A program made the position numbers and the translations under genes. A stretch of DNA of 38,291 nucleotides from SHZI01 sp031395645 (lineage in GTDB: Bacteria > Pseudomonadota > Gammaproteobacteria > Steroidobacterales > GCA-2729495), in assembly GCA_031395645.1 (NCBI GenBank), contig JANNJM010000009.1, positions 1-38,291 on the forward strand, written 5' to 3'. How positions within the stretch are numbered: position 1 is the stretch's first letter; every line of letters begins with the position of its first letter. Positions 14,933-22,926 of the stretch are shown piece after piece. A model generated the notes under the pieces. That model was not told the origin of the DNA and made no database searches. It was given only the letters and a program-made list of their open reading frames with translations.

Positions 14933-16345
14933 ATGACCACGCCTGCTAATGCCCTGACTCTCCTCAAGGAGAAAGAGGCCAAGTTCGTCGATCTGCGTTT
15001 CACCGATACGCGCGGCAAAGAACAGCACCTCACGATGCCGGCCCACACCGTCGATGCCAGCTTCTTTGAAGACGGCAAGATGTTTGACGGTTCCTCGATT
15101 GCCGGCTGGAAGGGCATCCAGGAATCCGACATGGTGCTCATGCCGGACGCTTCAACAGCCATTCTCGATCCCTTCATGGAAGACGCGACCGTCATTATCC
15201 GGTGTGACGTCTATGAGCCCTCCACGATGCAGGGCTATGGTCGTTGTCCGCGCATGACGGCCAAGCGCGCCGAGGCCTATCTCAAGTCGACCGGGATCGC
15301 CGACCAGGCGTTCTTCGGCCCTGAGAACGAGTTTTTCATTTTTGACGACGTGCGCTACGGCGCCGACATGCACGGCTCGTTCTACCGGATCGATTCCGAG
15401 GAGGGGGCCTGGAACTCCGGCAAGAAATACGAGAACGGCAACACCGGTCATCGCCCGGGGATCAAGGGCGGCTACTTCCCCGTACCGCCGGTCGACGCCC
15501 TGCAGGATATCCGCTCGCAGATGTGCCTGACCCTGGAAGAAATGGGCCTCGGTGTGGAGGTTCATCACCACGAGGTCGCAACGGCGGGCCAGTGTGAAAT
15601 CGGCGTGAGGTTCGGCAGCCTCGTAAAAAAGGGCGACGAAGTCCAGATCCTCAAGTACGTGGTGCAGAACGTCGCGCATGCCTACGGCAAGACCTCGACG
15701 TTTATGCCGAAGCCACTGGTTGGTGACAACGGCAGTGGCATGCACGTGCACCAGTCCCTGGCGAAGGGCGGCAAAAACCTGTTTACGGGCGACCAGTACG
15801 GTGGCCTGTCGCAGACCGCCCTGCACTACATCGGCGGCATCATGAAGCATGCCAAGGCAATCAATGCGCTGACGAATCCAAGCACCAATAGCTACAAGCG
15901 GCTGGTGCCCGGTTTCGAGGCCCCGGTAATGCTGGCTTACTCCGCCCGCAATCGCTCCGCGTCGATCCGGATTCCGTTTATTGCAAACCCGAAGGGCCGG
16001 CGCATCGAAGTTCGCTTCCCGGACAGCACCGCCAATCCGTACTTCGCTTTCGCGGCGATGATGATGGCAGGACTCGACGGTATCCAGAACAAGATCAATC
16101 CTGGCGAGCCCATGGACAAGGATCTCTACGATCTGGAGCCTGAGGAAGACGCGAAGATTCCAAAAGTCTGTTTCTCGCTGGAGCAGGCGCTTGAAGCACT
16201 CGATAAGGATCGAGACTTCCTCAAGGCCGGCAATGTCTTCAGCGATGACCTTATCGATGCCTACATCTCCCTGAAGATGGCCGAAGTCACGCGGATCCGC
16301 ATGGCCACGCACCCGCTCGAGTTCGAGTTGTATTACAGCCTCTGA
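14933..16345 (+). CDS. glnA: Type I glutamine synthetase
   Basis: Makes glutamine from glutamate, ammonia and ATP and is the main ammonia-assimilation enzyme. The 470 residues match class I-beta enzymes (E. coli 469). Motifs include DGSSIAGWKGI near residue 50, the metal/glutamate block KPLVGDNGSGMHVHQSL, the ATP and glutamate flap region NPSTNSYKRLVPGFEAP, and the adenylylation tyrosine in KDLYDLEPEE. ATG start with AAGGAG 5 nt upstream. Regulation should be dual: NtrC/sigma-54 transcription, and GlnE adenylylation (glnE not in window). A strong hairpin follows the stop. Confidence 0.98.
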   Translation: MTTPANALTLLKEKEAKFVDLRFTDTRGKEQHLTMPAHTVDASFFEDGKMFDGSSIAGWKGIQESDMVLMPDASTAILDPFMEDATVIIRCDVYEPSTMQGYGRCPRMTAKRAEAYLKSTGIADQAFFGPENEFFIFDDVRYGADMHGSFYRIDSEEGAWNSGKKYENGNTGHRPGIKGGYFPVPPVDALQDIRSQMCLTLEEMGLGVEVHHHEVATAGQCEIGVRFGSLVKKGDEVQILKYVVQNVAHAYGKTSTFMPKPLVGDNGSGMHVHQSLAKGGKNLFTGDQYGGLSQTALHYIGGIMKHAKAINALTNPSTNSYKRLVPGFEAPVMLAYSARNRSASIRIPFIANPKGRRIEVRFPDSTANPYFAFAAMMMAGLDGIQNKINPGEPMDKDLYDLEPEEDAKIPKVCFSLEQALEALDKDRDFLKAGNVFSDDLIDAYISLKMAEVTRIRMATHPLEFELYYSL

Positions 16346-16360
16346 CATAACGACGAACGG

Positions 16361-16396
16361 CAGCGTCCGGCCTGCAAGAGTGTGGGCCGGACGCTG
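16361..16396 (+). terminator. Hairpin between glnA and the DUF4124 gene
   Basis: CAGCGTCCGGCC (16361-16372) and GGCCGGACGCTG (16385-16396) form a perfect 12-bp stem with a 12-nt loop, beginning 15 nt after the glnA stop. No T-run follows, so it may be an attenuating or 3'-end-protecting structure that lowers readthrough into ntrBC, rather than a full intrinsic terminator. Confidence 0.6.
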
Positions 16397-16429
16397 GTTG
16401 ACTCCGGACAGGGGAGGTATGCTCCGGGC

Positions 16430-16972
16430 ATGTACCCACTGTTCGCATTTCTCGCTCTGGCGCTCGGCGCTGCGGACGTCTACAGATGGACCGACGCGGA
16501 CGGGCAGGCGCACTACACGGACCGCCCGGAGCCTGGCGCGGAACGAGTCACGATTGACGTCGGTCCCAGGGCGAGCCGCCCTGCTGGTGGCGCCAGTCCA
16601 TCGAGCAACACGCAGGCACCCGACGACGGGACTGGGCCTGCCGTCTTCAGTTACCAGTCTCTGACCATAACGACGCCGGCGCAGGAACAGGTACTTTGGA
16701 ATATCGAGGGCCAGCTAGACGTCGCGGCGGTAGTGCAGCCTGCACTGCAGTCGGGGCACGCCCTGCAGTTCTACCTGGATGGCCGGATGGCGCAGGCGGA
16801 CCTGGGCAGCACGCGGACGCAATACCTGGAGGTGTTCCGCGGCGAACACTCGCTGCGGGTCGAAGTGGTGGACGCGGTGGGGAAGACCCTGATCACCAGC
16901 CCGACGAGCAGATTCTTCGTGCGCCAGTCAGCCCTCCCCAACCCGGGTCCAGTTCGCCCCCCGCGCCCGTAG
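16430..16972 (+). CDS. DUF4124 domain-containing exported protein
   Basis: Function unknown. From ATG 16430 the 180-residue protein has a short signal peptide (MYPLFAFLALALGAA), then the DUF4124 signature DVYRWTDADGQAHYTDRPE. Next is a beta-rich stretch with FYLDGRMAQADLGSTRTQYLEVFRG-like content that may be an immunoglobulin-like fold, and a Pro-rich tail. A frame extending upstream to 16382 would run through the glnA hairpin and is unlikely. DUF4124 proteins often precede ntrB in gammaproteobacteria. The last bases overlap the start region of ntrB, whose own start is unclear, so its translation may be coupled to this gene. Confidence 0.85.
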   Translation: MYPLFAFLALALGAADVYRWTDADGQAHYTDRPEPGAERVTIDVGPRASRPAGGASPSSNTQAPDDGTGPAVFSYQSLTITTPAQEQVLWNIEGQLDVAAVVQPALQSGHALQFYLDGRMAQADLGSTRTQYLEVFRGEHSLRVEVVDAVGKTLITSPTSRFFVRQSALPNPGPVRPPRP

Positions 16973-18024
16973 CAGCCGATATCCTTGGCAGCCTGGCGAC
17001 GGCGGTCCTGATCGTCGATCCTGACGGCGCACTCCTCTATCTCAATGCCGGTGCCGAAACCCTGCTTGGCGTAAGTGCCCGGATCAGCCTCGGCCGTACC
17101 CTGCAGTCGCTGCTCCCTGGTCTGCGCAATGTTGAGGAACTGATCCGCCGCGCGGCAGCCGACGGTGAAATCTTTGGCCAGCTCGTTAGTATCACCACGG
17201 CTCACAACAGCGAAACGCCGGTAGAAGTAGCCTGCCAGGTTTCTCCAGCTCGTGGACCAGGGCGTCGCGTCATCGTCGAATTGTCGGATGCCACACAGTG
17301 GCGCCAGATCGACCGCGAGCACGCTCTCATCTCCCAGCGGGACGCGAGTCGCCGCATGATCCTGCAACTGGCCCATGAGATTCGTAATCCGCTAGGGGGC
17401 TTGCGCGGTGCTGCGCAGTTGCTCGAACGGGAACTGCCGACGCCGGAACTGCGGGAGTTCACACGCATCATCATTGGCGAAGCGGATCGCCTGACCGCCC
17501 TCACGGACAGCCTGCTCGGTCCGGTGCGCCGGCCGCAGCGCCAGGACGTGAATGTGCACGAAGTACTGGAGCGGGTCCTGGCGCTGATTGCCAGCGAACG
17601 TCATGAAGATGTTCAGCTGTGCCGGGACTATGACCCCAGCCTGCCCACGTTCGCAGCGGATCCGGATCAACTTATGCAGGCCTTGCTCAATGTGACACGC
17701 AACGCCATGCAAGCCATCGGCCCCAGAGGTCGCGTGCAGTTTCGCACGCGTGCGCTCACCAACTTCGCGATTGGTGCCGTTCGTCACAAGCTCGTGCTCA
17801 GCATCGAGATCGAGGACGATGGACCTGGGGTTCCGGCGGACCTTGCCGAATCCATCTTCTACCCCCTCGTCACGGGACGGGCAGATGGTACTGGCCTTGG
17901 GCTATCGATTTCCCAGGACCTGGTGAGTCGGCACGGTGGCCTGATCGAGTATCAGTCCCGCCCTGGAAAGACGATCTTTACTGTCCATCTGCCTTGCACG
18001 CCATCCGTCCCGGAGGGGGCGTGA
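16969..18024 (+). CDS. ntrB: Nitrogen regulation sensor kinase NtrB, start unresolved
   Basis: NtrB is the cytoplasmic kinase/phosphatase that, with PII, sets NtrC phosphorylation. It shows a PAS domain beginning ADILGSLATAVLIVDPDG, an H box LAHEIRNPLGGLRGAAQ, an N box ALLNVTRNAMQAI, a G1 box DDGPGVP, and a G2 region TGLGLSIS. The frame has no ATG, GTG or TTG near the PAS start. The listed start is the approximate homology limit (351 codons; E. coli 349), where GTA overlaps the upstream TAG. ATC at 16981 and CTG at 16993 are other candidates. A C6 run at 16957-16962 could hide a frameshift. Function is certain, the start is not. Confidence 0.93.
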   Translation, partial: VAADILGSLATAVLIVDPDGALLYLNAGAETLLGVSARISLGRTLQSLLPGLRNVEELIRRAAADGEIFGQLVSITTAHNSETPVEVACQVSPARGPGRRVIVELSDATQWRQIDREHALISQRDASRRMILQLAHEIRNPLGGLRGAAQLLERELPTPELREFTRIIIGEADRLTALTDSLLGPVRRPQRQDVNVHEVLERVLALIASERHEDVQLCRDYDPSLPTFAADPDQLMQALLNVTRNAMQAIGPRGRVQFRTRALTNFAIGAVRHKLVLSIEIEDDGPGVPADLAESIFYPLVTGRADGTGLGLSISQDLVSRHGGLIEYQSRPGKTIFTVHLPCTPSVPEGA

Positions 18025-19424
18025 GCGCTCGCGAACTGTCCGTGTGGGTCGTCGATGACGACGCCTCCGTACGCTGGGTACTGGACCGCGCCCTGAACAA
18101 CGAGGGTATGAATACGCGCACCTTCGAATCGGCCGACACCCTGTTCGACGCGCTGAAAAGTGAGCAGCCGGACGTTCTAATCTCCGATGTGCGCATGCCG
18201 GGTACGGATGGCATGGAAGCGCTGCGCCGCATCGCGAGGGATGGCTATTCCTTCCCGATCATCGTGATTACCGCTCACGCCGACCTGGATAGTGCCGTGG
18301 CGGCCTATCAGGGCGGAGCGTTCGAGTACCTGCCGAAGCCTTTCGACGTTGACGACGCCGTGGCGCTGGTGCGGCGCGCCGGACGTTTCGGGACGCGCAT
18401 CAGTGGCGGCCAGGTCGAGGCCGACCGCCAGGTGCCGACGATGATCGGCCGTGCGCCGGCCATGCAGGAGGTTTTTCGCACCATTGGCCGGCTGTCACGT
18501 TCAAGCATGGCTGTACTCATTACCGGCGAGTCGGGCACGGGCAAGGAGCTGGTGGCCCGGGCCCTGCACGAGCACAGCCCACGGGCCCAGCAGCCGTTCA
18601 TCGCACTCAATACGACAGCGATTGCATCGGAATTGCTCGAATCCGAGCTGTTCGGTCACGAGCGAGGGGCATTCACGGGCGCTGACAGTCGCCGGATCGG
18701 GCGCTTTGAACAGGCCGACGGGGGTACGTTGTTTCTCGATGAGATCGGCGACATGTCCCCCGCGCTCCAGACCCGCCTGCTCCGAGTCCTGGCCGAGGGC
18801 GAGTTCTACCGGGTGGGCGGTCAACTCCCGATCCGGGTGGACGTGCGGGTCATTGCGGCGACCAACCAGGAGCTCACAGCAGCGGTCCAGTCCGGGAAGT
18901 TCCGAGAGGATCTTTTCCACAGGTTGAACGTGATTCACATTGTGGCGCCGCCACTCCGGGAACGCCGCGACGACGTCCCGCTACTGCTCGACTACTACCT
19001 GCGCGAGGCGGCCCGGGAACTGGGGAGTCAGCCGAAGCGCCTCGCCCCCGAAGCGCTCAGCTTGCTGACGCGGTTCGAATGGCCTGGCAACGTTCGCCAG
19101 CTCGTCAACGCCTGCCGCCGCCTGACCGTGACCGCCCCAGGCTCCGAGATTCGTCAGGAGGACATCCCCGATGAGCTCGGTGGCCAGGCTGGTCGACTGG
19201 CCGGTTCGGCCGACTGGTCCCTGCGACTGTCGCGCTGGGCTGAGGCCGCCCTGCAGGACAAAGGTGACAAACCGCTACTGGAGACGGCGCTCCCGGAGTT
19301 CGAGCGCACGCTGATCTTGGCGGCGCTCGCCCATGCCCGCGGTCACCGGCAGGACGCTGCGAAGCTGCTGGGGTGGGGGCGGAATACGCTCGCCCGGAAG
19401 ATCCGGGAACACGGCCTGGAGTAG
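18021..19424 (+). CDS. ntrC: Nitrogen regulation response regulator NtrC
   Basis: NtrC is a sigma-54-dependent enhancer-binding activator. From GTG 18021 it is 467 residues (E. coli 469). The receiver domain has D12-D14, phosphoacceptor D56 and K106. The AAA+ domain has Walker A GESGTGKE near 169-176, the sigma-54 contact loop GAFTGA, and Walker B GGTLFLDEIGDM. A Fis-type helix-turn-helix (QDAAKLLGWGRNTLARKI) ends the protein. The GTG overlaps the ntrB stop as GTGA, with GGAGG just upstream. Its likely targets are visible upstream of glnA in the same window. Confidence 0.97.
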   Translation: MSARELSVWVVDDDASVRWVLDRALNNEGMNTRTFESADTLFDALKSEQPDVLISDVRMPGTDGMEALRRIARDGYSFPIIVITAHADLDSAVAAYQGGAFEYLPKPFDVDDAVALVRRAGRFGTRISGGQVEADRQVPTMIGRAPAMQEVFRTIGRLSRSSMAVLITGESGTGKELVARALHEHSPRAQQPFIALNTTAIASELLESELFGHERGAFTGADSRRIGRFEQADGGTLFLDEIGDMSPALQTRLLRVLAEGEFYRVGGQLPIRVDVRVIAATNQELTAAVQSGKFREDLFHRLNVIHIVAPPLRERRDDVPLLLDYYLREAARELGSQPKRLAPEALSLLTRFEWPGNVRQLVNACRRLTVTAPGSEIRQEDIPDELGGQAGRLAGSADWSLRLSRWAEAALQDKGDKPLLETALPEFERTLILAALAHARGHRQDAAKLLGWGRNTLARKIREHGLE

Positions 19425-19443
19425 CCTCCGGTCGGGCCCGAGG

Positions 19444-19477
19444 CGGTCAGGTCTGAGAGAGAGACCGTAACGTTTTT
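19444..19477 (+). terminator. Probable terminator after ntrC
   Basis: CGGTC (19444-19448) pairs with GACCG (19463-19467), or alternatively GGTCT (19450-19454) with AGACC (19462-19466). Both are followed by TAACGTTTTT ending at 19477. The stem is short, but the T-run and the position after ntrC fit an intrinsic terminator. Confidence 0.45.
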
Positions 19478-19592
19478 CATGGCCAGAAAAATAACACCGG
19501 AATCGTGGATTTTAGAAGACAGTTAACTCTATGATAAAAATGCACTTTAATATATGCAGTAGTAATCATAATATTGACAGTCCTTTCGACAG
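19478..19592. other. AT-rich convergent gap between ntrC and the DHODH gene
   Basis: About 115 nt strongly AT-rich compared with the flanking genes. GACAGTTA occurs at 19518-19525 and again at 19588-19595, the latter overlapping the DHODH stop codon. A TTGACA occurs at 19574-19579 (plus) with no matching -10. An open frame through here on the minus strand has no gene-like features. I see no RNA gene or clear function. Confidence 0.4.
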
Positions 19593-20591
19593 TTACCCGG
19601 CCGTGCCTGCCGCTGCCATGCCACTGCGAGCCTCTGGCGTGCCGGCCGTGGTCAGCGTGCCCACGAGGGCGGCCACGTTCGGGACGCCATACCGGCGGAG
19701 GTAGTCGGCGATGCCCGCGTTGATCTTCGTGCACACCAGGGGATCGTAGAAAAGCGCTGTGCCCACGCCAACCGCGGAGGCGCCCGCAATCAGGAACTCC
19801 AGTGCATCCGTGGCGGTCAGGATGCCGCCCTGGCCAATGATCGGCACCTGGTGGGGACCCGCCTCCTGGTAAACCTGCCAGGTCTTCAGCAGGGCAATCG
19901 GCTTGATCGCCGGGCCGGACAGACCTCCCTGGATGTTGGCCAGTACCGGCCGTCGGCGTTCGACATCCACTGCCATGCCCATGAGGGTATTGATGACGGC
20001 GAAAGCGTCTGTGCCAGCCTCGATACAGCGGCGGGCGTTCTCGCGGATGTCCGTCTGGTTAGGGGAGAGCTTGGTAATGAGTGGCTTTTTCGTCGCCTGC
20101 CGGCAGGCGGCGACCACCCGGGCCGAGACGTCCGGGTAGTTGCCAAAGGCCACGCCGCCTTCCTTGACGTTCGGGCAACTGATATTGATTTCGATGGCGT
20201 CGATCGGCGAATCATCGAGGCGCCGGCAGACCTCCACGTACTCCTCAATGGTTGAGCCGCAGGCGTTGGCAATGAAACGCGTTTCGCCGAAATCCAGAGT
20301 GGGGAGGATACGGCTGACGAGGGCATCCACCCCGGGATTCTGAAGGCCGATGGCATTCAGCATCCCCATCGCCGTCTCGGCGATCCGGTGCGGCTCGTTA
20401 CCCAGCCGCGCGTGCAGGGTGGTGCCCTTCAGCACGATCGCACCTGCATCCCGGTTCGAGAAGCCCGCGACGCGCGTGTATTCTTCGCCGAAGCCGACGC
20501 AGCCGGACAGCAGGACAATGGGCGAGGCGAACTTCAGACCGCAGAACGCGGTGGCGAGCAGGTCGGAATCCGCGGCGGGGGCTGGAGACAC
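19593..20591 (-). CDS. Dihydroorotate dehydrogenase, class 1B-like
   Basis: A class 1 FMN-dependent (beta/alpha)8-barrel enzyme, most likely oxidising dihydroorotate to orotate in pyrimidine synthesis. Visible are the N-terminal GLKFASPIVLLSGCVGFGEEYTR, the catalytic-loop block INISCPNVKEGG with Cys as in class 1 enzymes, KLSPNQTD, NTLMGMAVDVERRRP, and the FMN phosphate end GQGGILTATDALEFL then GASAVGVGTALF. From GTG 20591 it is 332 residues; TTG 20603 is an alternative start. Class 1B enzymes normally work with PyrK, which is not in this window. A related dihydropyrimidine dehydrogenase-like role is possible. Its start nearly abuts the divergent trmL start. Confidence 0.82.
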   Translation of the reverse strand: MSPAPAADSDLLATAFCGLKFASPIVLLSGCVGFGEEYTRVAGFSNRDAGAIVLKGTTLHARLGNEPHRIAETAMGMLNAIGLQNPGVDALVSRILPTLDFGETRFIANACGSTIEEYVEVCRRLDDSPIDAIEINISCPNVKEGGVAFGNYPDVSARVVAACRQATKKPLITKLSPNQTDIRENARRCIEAGTDAFAVINTLMGMAVDVERRRPVLANIQGGLSGPAIKPIALLKTWQVYQEAGPHQVPIIGQGGILTATDALEFLIAGASAVGVGTALFYDPLVCTKINAGIADYLRRYGVPNVAALVGTLTTAGTPEARSGMAAAGTAG

Positions 20592-20595
20592 GGCT

Positions 20596-21063
20596 GTGTT
20601 CAATATGATTCTGTTTCGCCCGGAAATTCCTCCGAACACGGGCAACATCATACGCCTCTGCGCCAACACCGGGACCGCACTCCACCTGGTCAAACCGCTC
20701 GGTTTCAGCCTCGACGACGCCCAGTTGCGCCGTGCGGGCCTCGACTACCACGAATGGACCACGATCCGGCAGCACGACAGCCTCGAGGATTGCCTCAGCA
20801 GCCTCAGCCAGACCCGGGTGTTCGCGCTCTCGACACGAGGGACCCGGCCGCACTCAGACGCGGCATTTGCGCCCGGCGACTCGTTCCTGCTCGGGTCCGA
20901 AAGCAGCGGCCTGCCGCTGGCAGTGCTTGCGTCCCTGCCAGCGGAGCAAGTGCTGCGCATTCCTATGCGCACCAGCGCGCGCAGCCTGAACCTGTCGAAC
21001 GCCGCTGCCGTGGTGCTCTATGAAGCCTGGCGCCAGTGTGGCTTCAAGGTCAGTGCCACCTGA
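20596..21063 (+). CDS. trmL: tRNA (cytidine/uridine-2'-O-)-methyltransferase TrmL
   Basis: A SPOUT-family enzyme that 2'-O-methylates position 34 of tRNA-Leu isoacceptors. The GTG start at 20596 gives 155 residues (E. coli 157) and MFNMILFRPEIPPNTGNIIR, matching the E. coli N-terminus closely; ATG at 20605 is less likely. GGAG lies at 20584-20587. The trefoil-knot SAM-site motifs follow: LLGSESSGLP and RSLNLSNAAAVVLYEAWRQ. It starts 4 nt from the divergent DHODH start. In E. coli trmL lies beside cysE-gpsA; here gpsA is the next gene, 9 nt away and convergent. Confidence 0.95.
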   Translation: MFNMILFRPEIPPNTGNIIRLCANTGTALHLVKPLGFSLDDAQLRRAGLDYHEWTTIRQHDSLEDCLSSLSQTRVFALSTRGTRPHSDAAFAPGDSFLLGSESSGLPLAVLASLPAEQVLRIPMRTSARSLNLSNAAAVVLYEAWRQCGFKVSAT

Positions 21064-21072
21064 TGGGCGGCC

Positions 21073-22083
21073 CTATTCTGGCTTGAGGGCCCGGGCCATG
21101 AGCGCCATGACGGCGTCCCCGGGCGGCAAGTTCTCTTCCAGCACCCGGTAGACCTGCTCGCAGATCGGCATCTCGAGCTCCAGCCGGCTGGCCACGGATC
21201 GAACGGCGCTGGCCGCAAACTGACCTTCGACCACCTGGCCGATGGTCCGCGCCGCGTCCGCCGGCGCCACGCCCCGGGCAATCGCCAGGCCGAAGCGCCG
21301 GTTGCGTGACTGATCGTCAGTACAGGTCAGGATCAGGTCGCCCATGCCGGAGAGGCCCATGAAGGTCGCTGCCCGGGCACCGAGAGCTGTGCCCAACCGG
21401 GTCATCTCTACGAGACCGCGCGTGATCAGGGCGATGCGGGTATTCGCCCCAAAGCCCAGTCCGTCGGAGATCCCGGCACCAATCGCCAGTACGTTTTTGA
21501 CAGCGCCGCCAACCTCCACACCAATCATGTCGTCGGAGGTGTAGGCCCGGAACATCCGGTCTGAAAGCCTGCCGGCAAGCGCGGCGGCGAATGCGGGGTC
21601 GCTCGCGGCCACGGTCATTGCCGTCGGCAGGCCAGCGCCGACTTCACGCGCAAAGGTCGGCCCCGACAGGACCGCGACGGCCACGTCGCCGCCGAGTTCT
21701 TCCGCGGCAACCTCGTGCGGCAGACGTCCGGTGGTGTGCTCGAAGCCCTTGGTGGCCCAGGCAACCCGAACGTCCCCCACGAGATCTGGCCGGATCGCTG
21801 CCAACGTGGAACGGAAGGCATGGCTTGGAACGCAGACCAGCAGCTCACGATGGGTGCGCACGACGTTGTGGAGGTCGGCGTCTGGTCGCACGCTGTCAGG
21901 CAGAGTGACGCCGGGCAGGTAGCGACGATTGGTGCGTTGCCTTGCGAGATCGTGCAAATCTCCGGCGTTCCGACCCCAGATCGTGACGGGTTGTCCACTC
22001 CGGGCAAGTTGCACCGCCAGTGCCGTTCCCCAGGAGCCGGCACCCAGAATAGCGATCGCCCCGGATTCGGCAGGCGGCGTCAT
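21073..22083 (-). CDS. gpsA: Glycerol-3-phosphate dehydrogenase [NAD(P)+]
   Basis: Reduces dihydroxyacetone phosphate to sn-glycerol 3-phosphate for phospholipid synthesis. The 336 residues begin with the nucleotide-binding ILGAGSWGTALAVQLA. Conserved blocks follow: AWATKGFE near residue 110, LSGPTFAREV, and the catalytic-lysine region VGGAVKNVLAIGAGISDGLGFG ahead of LSGMGDLILTC. ATG start, 21 nt after secB. It belongs to the leftward yibN-grxC-secB-gpsA unit, the same order as in E. coli, but without cysE after it. Confidence 0.97.
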   Translation of the reverse strand: MTPPAESGAIAILGAGSWGTALAVQLARSGQPVTIWGRNAGDLHDLARQRTNRRYLPGVTLPDSVRPDADLHNVVRTHRELLVCVPSHAFRSTLAAIRPDLVGDVRVAWATKGFEHTTGRLPHEVAAEELGGDVAVAVLSGPTFAREVGAGLPTAMTVAASDPAFAAALAGRLSDRMFRAYTSDDMIGVEVGGAVKNVLAIGAGISDGLGFGANTRIALITRGLVEMTRLGTALGARAATFMGLSGMGDLILTCTDDQSRNRRFGLAIARGVAPADAARTIGQVVEGQFAASAVRSVASRLELEMPICEQVYRVLEENLPPGDAVMALMARALKPE

Positions 22084-22104
22084 GCAGGGATCACGGGTCT
22101 GCTG

Positions 22105-22626
22105 CTAGGCCTGACCTGCCGGCGGACCGGTCGGGGCCTGGGCCTGAGTCTGCGATTGCGCGAAGAGCGCCGTAAAATCGATGGGCTGGAGCAGTAGCTG
22201 AGCAAAGCCGCCGCGCTGGACGACCGATGACACGGCTTCCCGTGCGTAGGGGAACAACGCGTTCGGGCAGGCGACGCCAATGATGGCCCGCGCTTCCTCG
22301 GGTGGAAAACCGCTGATCTGGAACGTACCGGCCTGCTCCAGTTCCACCAGAAACACGGTCCGCTGCCCGGCAAGCGCGTGCAAGGCGACGTGCAGCACCA
22401 CCTCCGCCACGCCGTTGCCCAGATCCCGATGCGAGGTCCGCAGGTTCAGCTTGATCTCGGGGGCGAGGCCGGTCTCCGTGAGTATGCCCGGGGAATTCGG
22501 TGCCTCGAAGGAGAGGTCTTTCACATAGAGTTGGCGGAGACCGAACTGTCGTGTGCCGGACCCGGGTGCACCATTCGCCGCGCCACTACCGTTACTGGCC
22601 TGATCGCTGTTTGAAGACGTGGTCAT
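22105..22626 (-). CDS. secB: Protein-export chaperone SecB
   Basis: SecB is a tetrameric cytosolic chaperone that keeps preproteins unfolded and delivers them to SecA. The 173 residues have a Ser/Gly/Asn-rich N-terminal extension of about 28. The core then runs QLYVKDLSFEAPNSP, VVLHVALHALAGQRTVFLVELEQAG, FQISGFPPEEARAIIGVACPNALFPYARE, and VVQRGGFAQLLLQPIDF, ending in a Gln/Ala/Pro-rich tail. The core matches the family; the flexible extensions make it slightly longer than E. coli SecB (155). It lies between grxC and gpsA on one transcript. Confidence 0.97.
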   Translation of the reverse strand: MTTSSNSDQASNGSGAANGAPGSGTRQFGLRQLYVKDLSFEAPNSPGILTETGLAPEIKLNLRTSHRDLGNGVAEVVLHVALHALAGQRTVFLVELEQAGTFQISGFPPEEARAIIGVACPNALFPYAREAVSSVVQRGGFAQLLLQPIDFTALFAQSQTQAQAPTGPPAGQA

Positions 22627-22641
22627 GAAACCTCTCGTTAT

Positions 22642-22917
22642 TCAGCCCGGAGACCGCAACAGCGGATCCAGTTTGCCCGCCCGCTCCAATGCGGCCAGGT
22701 CGTCGTAGCCGCCCACGTGGGCGGAACCAATAAAAATCTGCGGAACCGTCTGCTGGCCAGCGCGCCTGATCATCTCGGCGCGCCGTTCGGGAAACTGTTC
22801 GATGTTGATCTCCGTGAATGGCACCTGTTTGCCAACAAGCAGGGAGCGGGCAGCGGCGCAGTAGGGGCACCAGGCGTTTCCGTAAATCTCCACGACGGGA
22901 CCGTCAGTTGTCGGCAT
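22642..22917 (-). CDS. grxC: Glutaredoxin 3
   Basis: A small glutathione-dependent dithiol oxidoreductase. The 91 residues contain the CPYC active site (WCPYCAAARSLL, near residues 17-20). The TVPQIFIG cis-proline block and the glutathione-binding GGYDDL follow. ATG start, 15 nt before secB and 9 nt after the rhodanese gene. The order yibN-grxC-secB matches E. coli and supports the assignment to GrxC rather than another glutaredoxin. Confidence 0.95.
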   Translation of the reverse strand: MPTTDGPVVEIYGNAWCPYCAAARSLLVGKQVPFTEINIEQFPERRAEMIRRAGQQTVPQIFIGSAHVGGYDDLAALERAGKLDPLLRSPG

Positions 22918-22926
22918 CGTTCTGAC

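Noticed and set aside
16382..16429. Upstream extension of the DUF4124 protein
   Set aside because: It would be translated from the right arm of the hairpin and would precede an excellent signal peptide that begins at 16430.
15152..16513. 453-codon minus-strand open frame opposite glnA
   Set aside because: It lies almost entirely antisense to glutamine synthetase, has no recognisable motif and no ribosome site.
18913..18921. TTTTCCACA in ntrC as a DnaA box
   Set aside because: A single one-mismatch copy far from the origin inside a conserved gene is expected by chance.
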